Assembly: GCA_903957465.1 (NCBI GenBank)
Contig: CAJBPJ010000124.1
Coordinates: forward strand, 1 to 26,400
DNA from: an uncultured Opitutia bacterium
GTDB lineage: Bacteria; Verrucomicrobiota; Verrucomicrobiia; Opitutales; UBA953
Direction of reading: 5' to 3'
Length of the DNA stretch: 26,400 bases
In this document: one piece after another, positions 22,967 through 26,400 of the stretch
How positions within the stretch are numbered: the first letter of the stretch is position 1
Layout: every line of letters begins with the position of its first letter
Made by a program: the position numbers and the translations under genes
The notes under the pieces: model-generated
Database searches by the model: none
Told to the model about the DNA's origin: nothing
Seen by the model: the letters and a program-made list of their open reading frames with translations, nothing else

Positions 22967-24004
22967 TCAGTCGCCGAAAAGACCCGACTGCGTACTGCCG
23001 GACTTAATAGAAGAACCTGAGGCAGGCGGATGGATGTGGCGTGGTGGCTGAGAGACGCGGGCGTCGACAGCTTGACGGCGTTCCGCAACGAGACGCTCTA
23101 TCATGCCTGAAACTGCGTGACGAATCCAGCGCGTGGTAAATGAGCCATCCGTGTAATCGCAAGGGCCATAGCCATGGACGCGGCCAACTTGAAGCAAGCT
23201 GTCGCATTGGGCAAACTCCGCTTCGCTGTCAGGGCGATACACCGCAAAGGTCTTCCCGCCATTCTTTCGCAATAGCGAGAATACTGGGACGTCGCTCGGG
23301 CCATCAGCGACATACAGCATGCTCTCAAACGGCACACGGCGATCTTCGGATCGCACCACCGCGTTGACATCAATGCCTGGATCGCGGCTTGTGCCTTTAT
23401 TAATTTCGAAAACAAACCGCGTCTTCACGGTGTTATCAACCATCGCCGCGACTTGCGATATTTCGGATGGCGTCTCTAAGGAAAGTTCGTGCTGGTGGGT
23501 GAAGTTTGGTGGCAATGGCTCTTCAAGAAATTCGCAGCCGTAGATACCTGCGCAGTGACGGGCTAACTGAGTGCCTCGAATCATCTCAGCAATCCCTGTG
23601 CTGACAATGTAATGCTCCAAGGTAACTTCGAGACCCTGCTTGGCACCCAAAGCCTGTGCGTGCGTTTGAATTTCAGAGAAGAAATTTGGGAGCCCAGGGC
23701 AGAGCTCGATATCTGCACCCAATTCACGGAGTCGTTTATTGGTGAGACCGCGCAACGGCCCATTCTTTACGTAACTCAGAAGGTGGTTGAGATAGACAGT
23801 GTCTTTCGAGGTACGAATACCCTTCCGTGCATAGAGGCCTGGAAGCTGATTGGTTTCTCTCCAGAAGGCGGCCTCGTCCACGCCGTAAGCACGGAAGAGG
23901 GGAGTCTGCATGTATCCCGGAATGAGAGTTTTATCAAAGTCCCAGACACAAGCGAGCACGTGGCTGGTGCGTAAGGCGGGTTCAGAGGGTCGAGAATCGG
24001 ACAC
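22967..24004 (-). CDS. HAD-superfamily hydrolase, upstream of ftsK
   Basis: From a GTG at 24004, this is a 345-residue HAD-fold protein. It has motif I VWDFDKTLIPG (Asp nucleophile and the DxD Asp), motif II IVSTG (Ser/Thr), a motif III lysine in INKG, and motif IV ADGPSD. A large cap region follows motif I (residues about 40-130), and an acidic/basic C-terminal tail lies beyond the fold (about 310-345). The frame stays open upstream to a GTG at 24043, which would add 13 residues, so the start is uncertain. It is the first gene of a pair with ftsK (5-bp gap) and divergent from prfA. Substrate is unknown; the fold supports a phosphatase, but not which one. Confidence 0.87.
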   Translation of the reverse strand: MSDSRPSEPALRTSHVLACVWDFDKTLIPGYMQTPLFRAYGVDEAAFWRETNQLPGLYARKGIRTSKDTVYLNHLLSYVKNGPLRGLTNKRLRELGADIELCPGLPNFFSEIQTHAQALGAKQGLEVTLEHYIVSTGIAEMIRGTQLARHCAGIYGCEFLEEPLPPNFTHQHELSLETPSEISQVAAMVDNTVKTRFVFEINKGTSRDPGIDVNAVVRSEDRRVPFESMLYVADGPSDVPVFSLLRKNGGKTFAVYRPDSEAEFAQCDSLLQVGRVHGYGPCDYTDGSFTTRWIRHAVSGMIERLVAERRQAVDARVSQPPRHIHPPASGSSIKSGSTQSGLFGD

Positions 24005-24091
24005 GGTTGGAAGGTCGGGCTTGCACGGAGTGCCTGCAAGCACTCCATTGGATTAACCGCGGCACCGCCCGCCTCCAAGCCTCGATTGGTC

Positions 24092-25189
24092 ATGAGTTCA
24101 TCGCCACCCCGCCCTAACCTTACAAACCTTCGCCGGCGCCGGACAGAGCTTGAATCAATTCTAGCCGACCCGGCATCTTTTGCCGATGGACGTCGCGTGG
24201 CTGCCCTCGCCCAAGAACTCCGCTTTCTAAACTCCGCTCTTGCGGCAGGAGATAAGGTCGAGGCGGCCGAGCAAAAGCTGGCCGAGGCTCAGGCCTTGCT
24301 CGCAGACCCCAGCACAGACAATGAAATGCGGCAGTTGGCTAAAGAAGAGGCCCGTGAAGCGGAAGCCGCCCTACCCGACTTAGCCACCGCCCTTATTGAG
24401 GCACTTGTCCCTCCTGACCCTGCCGAAGGACGTAATGTTATTCTTGAAGTCAGGGCAGGTACAGGGGGCGAAGAGGCAGCGTTATTTGCTGGAGAACTCG
24501 CGCGCATGTATGGTCGCTACGCCGAACGACAAGGGTGGAAACATGAAACCTTGAGCTTAAGCCGCTCAGATTTAGGCGGGGTCCGGGAAGCTGTCCTGCT
24601 CATCGAAGGCTCAGGGGCATTTGCCGCTCTTCGACAAGAAGCAGGCGTTCATCGGGTCCAACGCGTACCGAGCACAGAAACCTCTGGCCGGATTCATACC
24701 TCAGCCGCAACGGTTGCCGTTCTACCCGAAGCCGAAGAAACTGAAGTGGAACTCCGGCCTGAAGACTTAGATTTATCGGTTGCCCGTGCAAGCGGAGCCG
24801 GCGGTCAGCACGTCAATAAAACAGAGTCGGCCGTGCAAATCATCCACAAGCCCACCGGCTTAATGGTTTATTGCGCCGATGAGCGCTCGCAGTTGCGCAA
24901 CCGACAAAAGGCGATGCGTATTTTATGCGCACGTTTACTCGAGCTACGAACGTCGGAAGCACACGCTGCACGATCCGATGCACGCCGCAGCCAAGTTGGC
25001 TCGGGCGATCGCTCTGAGCGAGTGCGGACGTACAACTTCCATCAAAACCGCGTCACCGATCACCGCGTTGATTTAACGCTCCACGGATTACAACAAGTGC
25101 TCGACGGCGATATTGCTGAGCTCACGCAGGCGCTCGTTGCCGCAGATCGACGTGCGCGCGCGGATGCGTTTACTCAACCGGGAGTGTAA
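24092..25189 (+). CDS. prfA: Peptide chain release factor 1
   Basis: RF1 recognises UAA and UAG stop codons and triggers peptide release on the ribosome. From the ATG at 24092 the protein is 365 residues. The GGQ motif is present (GAGGQHVNKTESAVQII), as is the codon-recognition tripeptide PST in RVPSTETSGRIHTS. This fits the PxT form of RF1 rather than the SPF form of RF2. Domain 1 helices (about 10-105) and the C-terminal NFHQNRVTDHRVDLTLHGL block are also typical. A TTG at 24086 adds two residues and is less likely. The usual neighbour prmC is not downstream; the 3' end overlaps the convergent hypothetical gene by 20 bp. Confidence 0.97.
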   Translation: MSSSPPRPNLTNLRRRRTELESILADPASFADGRRVAALAQELRFLNSALAAGDKVEAAEQKLAEAQALLADPSTDNEMRQLAKEEAREAEAALPDLATALIEALVPPDPAEGRNVILEVRAGTGGEEAALFAGELARMYGRYAERQGWKHETLSLSRSDLGGVREAVLLIEGSGAFAALRQEAGVHRVQRVPSTETSGRIHTSAATVAVLPEAEETEVELRPEDLDLSVARASGAGGQHVNKTESAVQIIHKPTGLMVYCADERSQLRNRQKAMRILCARLLELRTSEAHAARSDARRSQVGSGDRSERVRTYNFHQNRVTDHRVDLTLHGLQQVLDGDIAELTQALVAADRRARADAFTQPGV

Positions 25190-25670
25190 ACGAACCGACG
25201 CCTGCCTTGATACGGAACCGACCCGTTTCTGGTCGGCCATCATCCAGCCGTTTATCCAAAGCGACGAGGAAGGTTTGCGCGTCTTGCACGTTTTTGGGCT
25301 CAAAGGTAATCGCCGCGACGCCTTCTGCCCCGGATTGAACAAAGCGCCAAGTTCCCGTCACGGTTAAATCGCCCGCAGCCTTTTCCCATGCTTTAGAAAA
25401 GTTGTACCGCTTTAAACCTTCGGGGGCTTTGGTAAGATCAAAATCTTCCGGCCAAACGCGCTGCTCCAGACGATACTGAATAAGAGGAATGGCGGAGCGA
25501 CGGTACGTCTCTGCCACGGACGAAGATTTGAGATAGTCCTGAAGTACCGTATAAAAGACCCAAAGAGAAAAAGTTAATGCGCCGACAAAAGCCCACTTAA
25601 CAACGTGAAACCACAATGGCGTCGTGGGCGCCAAGAGAATGGTAGGGTTCCTAGGGTCAGATGAAGACAT
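25170..25670 (-). CDS. Single-span membrane protein of unknown function
   Basis: From the ATG at 25670 the protein is 166 residues. A short cytoplasmic N-terminus is followed by one hydrophobic segment (about residues 19-41, VVKWAFVGALTFSLWVFYTV). A periplasmic-looking domain follows (about 50-166), rich in aromatic and charged residues and likely beta-strand-rich at its end (GTWRFVQSGAEGVAAITFEP). I recognise no family. A frame open to 25712 adds 14 residues without membrane or family character and is rejected. It overlaps the 3' end of prfA by 20 bp, convergently, and is divergent from tcdA across about 95 bp. Confidence 0.78.
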   Translation of the reverse strand: MSSSDPRNPTILLAPTTPLWFHVVKWAFVGALTFSLWVFYTVLQDYLKSSSVAETYRRSAIPLIQYRLEQRVWPEDFDLTKAPEGLKRYNFSKAWEKAAGDLTVTGTWRFVQSGAEGVAAITFEPKNVQDAQTFLVALDKRLDDGRPETGRFRIKAGVGSFTLPVE

Positions 25671-25765
25671 GCGAAGCGTCTTTAATCTGCAGAAATCTGC
25701 AGCTTTCGGCAAGCGTGGCTTTTTTACTTTCGCCTATATACCCGAGACTCTTTCAAACAAGAGCC

Positions 25766-26400
25766 GTGGATTCTGCATACCTTGAACGCTTTGCGGGCGT
25801 AGCCCGTCTTTACGGCAAGTCGTCACTCGAGCGACTCTCGCGCACCTCTTTTATGATTATAGGTTTGGGTGGCGTGGGCTCATGGACAGCAGAAGCCTTA
25901 GCGCGTAGCGGCGTGGGCAAACTTATCTTGGTCGATGGCGACGACGTTTGCACCTCCAACACCAACCGCCAATTACACGCCGTAAAAGAATCCATGGGAC
26001 AACCTAAGGCAAAAGTCCTCGCAGATCGCGCGCGCAGCATCCACCCGACAATTGATGTACAGGCAGAAATACGTTTCGTCTCTCGCCCAGGCGCACCCGC
26101 AGCCCTCGATGGCTTCCAAGGAATTGTGATTGATGCCATTGATAGCCTAAGCGCTAAGTGCGGCATCCTTGCCGCGACGCGTGCGGCTAAACTTCGCACC
26201 GTCACCACGGGCGGCTGTGCAGGGCGCATCAGCGGCACGCAAATTAAGGTCTCCGACTTAACTTCCACCCGCGATGACCCGCTCCTGCGACTTGTACGAA
26301 AGCGCCTTCGCCAAAATTTCGACTTTCCGCGCAAAGGGCCGATGGACATCTCTGCTGTTTGGTCAGACGAGCCATTGCGCGTAGCCACAGATTGCGAAGG
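25766..26400 (+). CDS. tcdA: TcdA (CsdL) tRNA threonylcarbamoyladenosine dehydratase, N-terminal part
   Basis: TcdA dehydrates t6A37 of tRNA to its cyclic form (ct6A) using ATP. The gene begins with GTG at 25766 and runs off the window; 211 full codons are seen. The E1/ThiF-like nucleotide-binding motif IIGLGGVGSWTAEALARSG is present, and DGDDVCTSNTNRQLHAVKES and VIDAIDSLSAK follow. TTGGCAGRI and LTSTRDDPLLRLVRKRLRQ complete a close match to E. coli TcdA over its first two-thirds. The start codon is chosen because RFAGVARLYGK aligns with the family's RFGGTARLYGE beginning about residue 8. It is divergent from the membrane protein gene at 25170. Partners CsdA/CsdE are not visible. Confidence 0.94.
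   Translation, partial: MDSAYLERFAGVARLYGKSSLERLSRTSFMIIGLGGVGSWTAEALARSGVGKLILVDGDDVCTSNTNRQLHAVKESMGQPKAKVLADRARSIHPTIDVQAEIRFVSRPGAPAALDGFQGIVIDAIDSLSAKCGILAATRAAKLRTVTTGGCAGRISGTQIKVSDLTSTRDDPLLRLVRKRLRQNFDFPRKGPMDISAVWSDEPLRVATDCE

Noticed and set aside
25810..26388. 192-residue minus-strand frame opposite tcdA
   Set aside because: Antisense to the clearly recognised TcdA sequence.
1..26400. tRNA, rRNA, CRISPR, insertion sequences or prophage
   Set aside because: No cloverleaf with a GTTCGAATC-like T arm, no spaced repeat array and no transposase, integrase or structural phage gene was seen on either strand.

Overview
The window looks like a compact chromosomal segment of a Verrucomicrobiota bacterium, probably of the Opitutae/Opitutales type. 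This is inferred from gene content (an FloA/NfeD pair, a ThuA-domain protein beside a sugar epimerase, a CII-like conserved regulator, a three-gene pyruvate dehydrogenase operon, heptamer intergenic repeats). No rRNA marker is present to confirm it. Base composition is moderate and even. I see no prophage, insertion sequence, CRISPR array, tRNA or rRNA gene. Coding density is very high: several convergent pairs end within 2-6 bp of each other or overlap.

Layout: 1-1083 is the end of a metal ABC transporter (ATPase tail, then an ABC-3 permease). 1086-2970 on the minus strand is a membrane-organisation operon: NfeD-like protein, flotillin-like FloA, and a small Arg/Pro-rich membrane-anchored protein. 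3061-4139 holds a CII-like DNA-binding protein followed 2 bp later by peptide deformylase. 4143-5615 (minus) holds HPr and a secreted protein of unknown function. 5714-9156 is pdhA-pdhB-pdhC (E1 alpha, E1 beta, E2), closed by a strong bidirectional terminator. 9213-12093 (minus) has a two-helix membrane protein, an SDR-fold protein without its catalytic Tyr, a secreted ThuA-domain protein and a sugar epimerase/isomerase. 12174-16026 carries envelope and carbohydrate functions: a YdjM-type membrane protein, an LpxL-type acyltransferase, a family-4 glycosyltransferase and a secreted GH16 glucanase. 16033-17112 (minus) is sixA then a TonB-like protein.

The most interesting stretch is 17113-18906. 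recA is preceded by a promoter-like sequence whose -10 abuts a GAAC-N4-GTTC dyad, the form of a LexA operator, with two more dyads just upstream. recA is followed by a hairpin, then by a probable structured small RNA (about 18557-18723, 6S-like in architecture), then by two oppositely oriented clusters of the heptamer TAARGAC/GTCYTTA.

18907-26400 is housekeeping: radC, beta-carbonic anhydrase, ftsK (behind a HAD hydrolase), prfA (RF1), a small membrane-anchored protein, and the 5' part of tcdA, which runs off the end. All calls come from reading the sequence; no database search or folding program was run.
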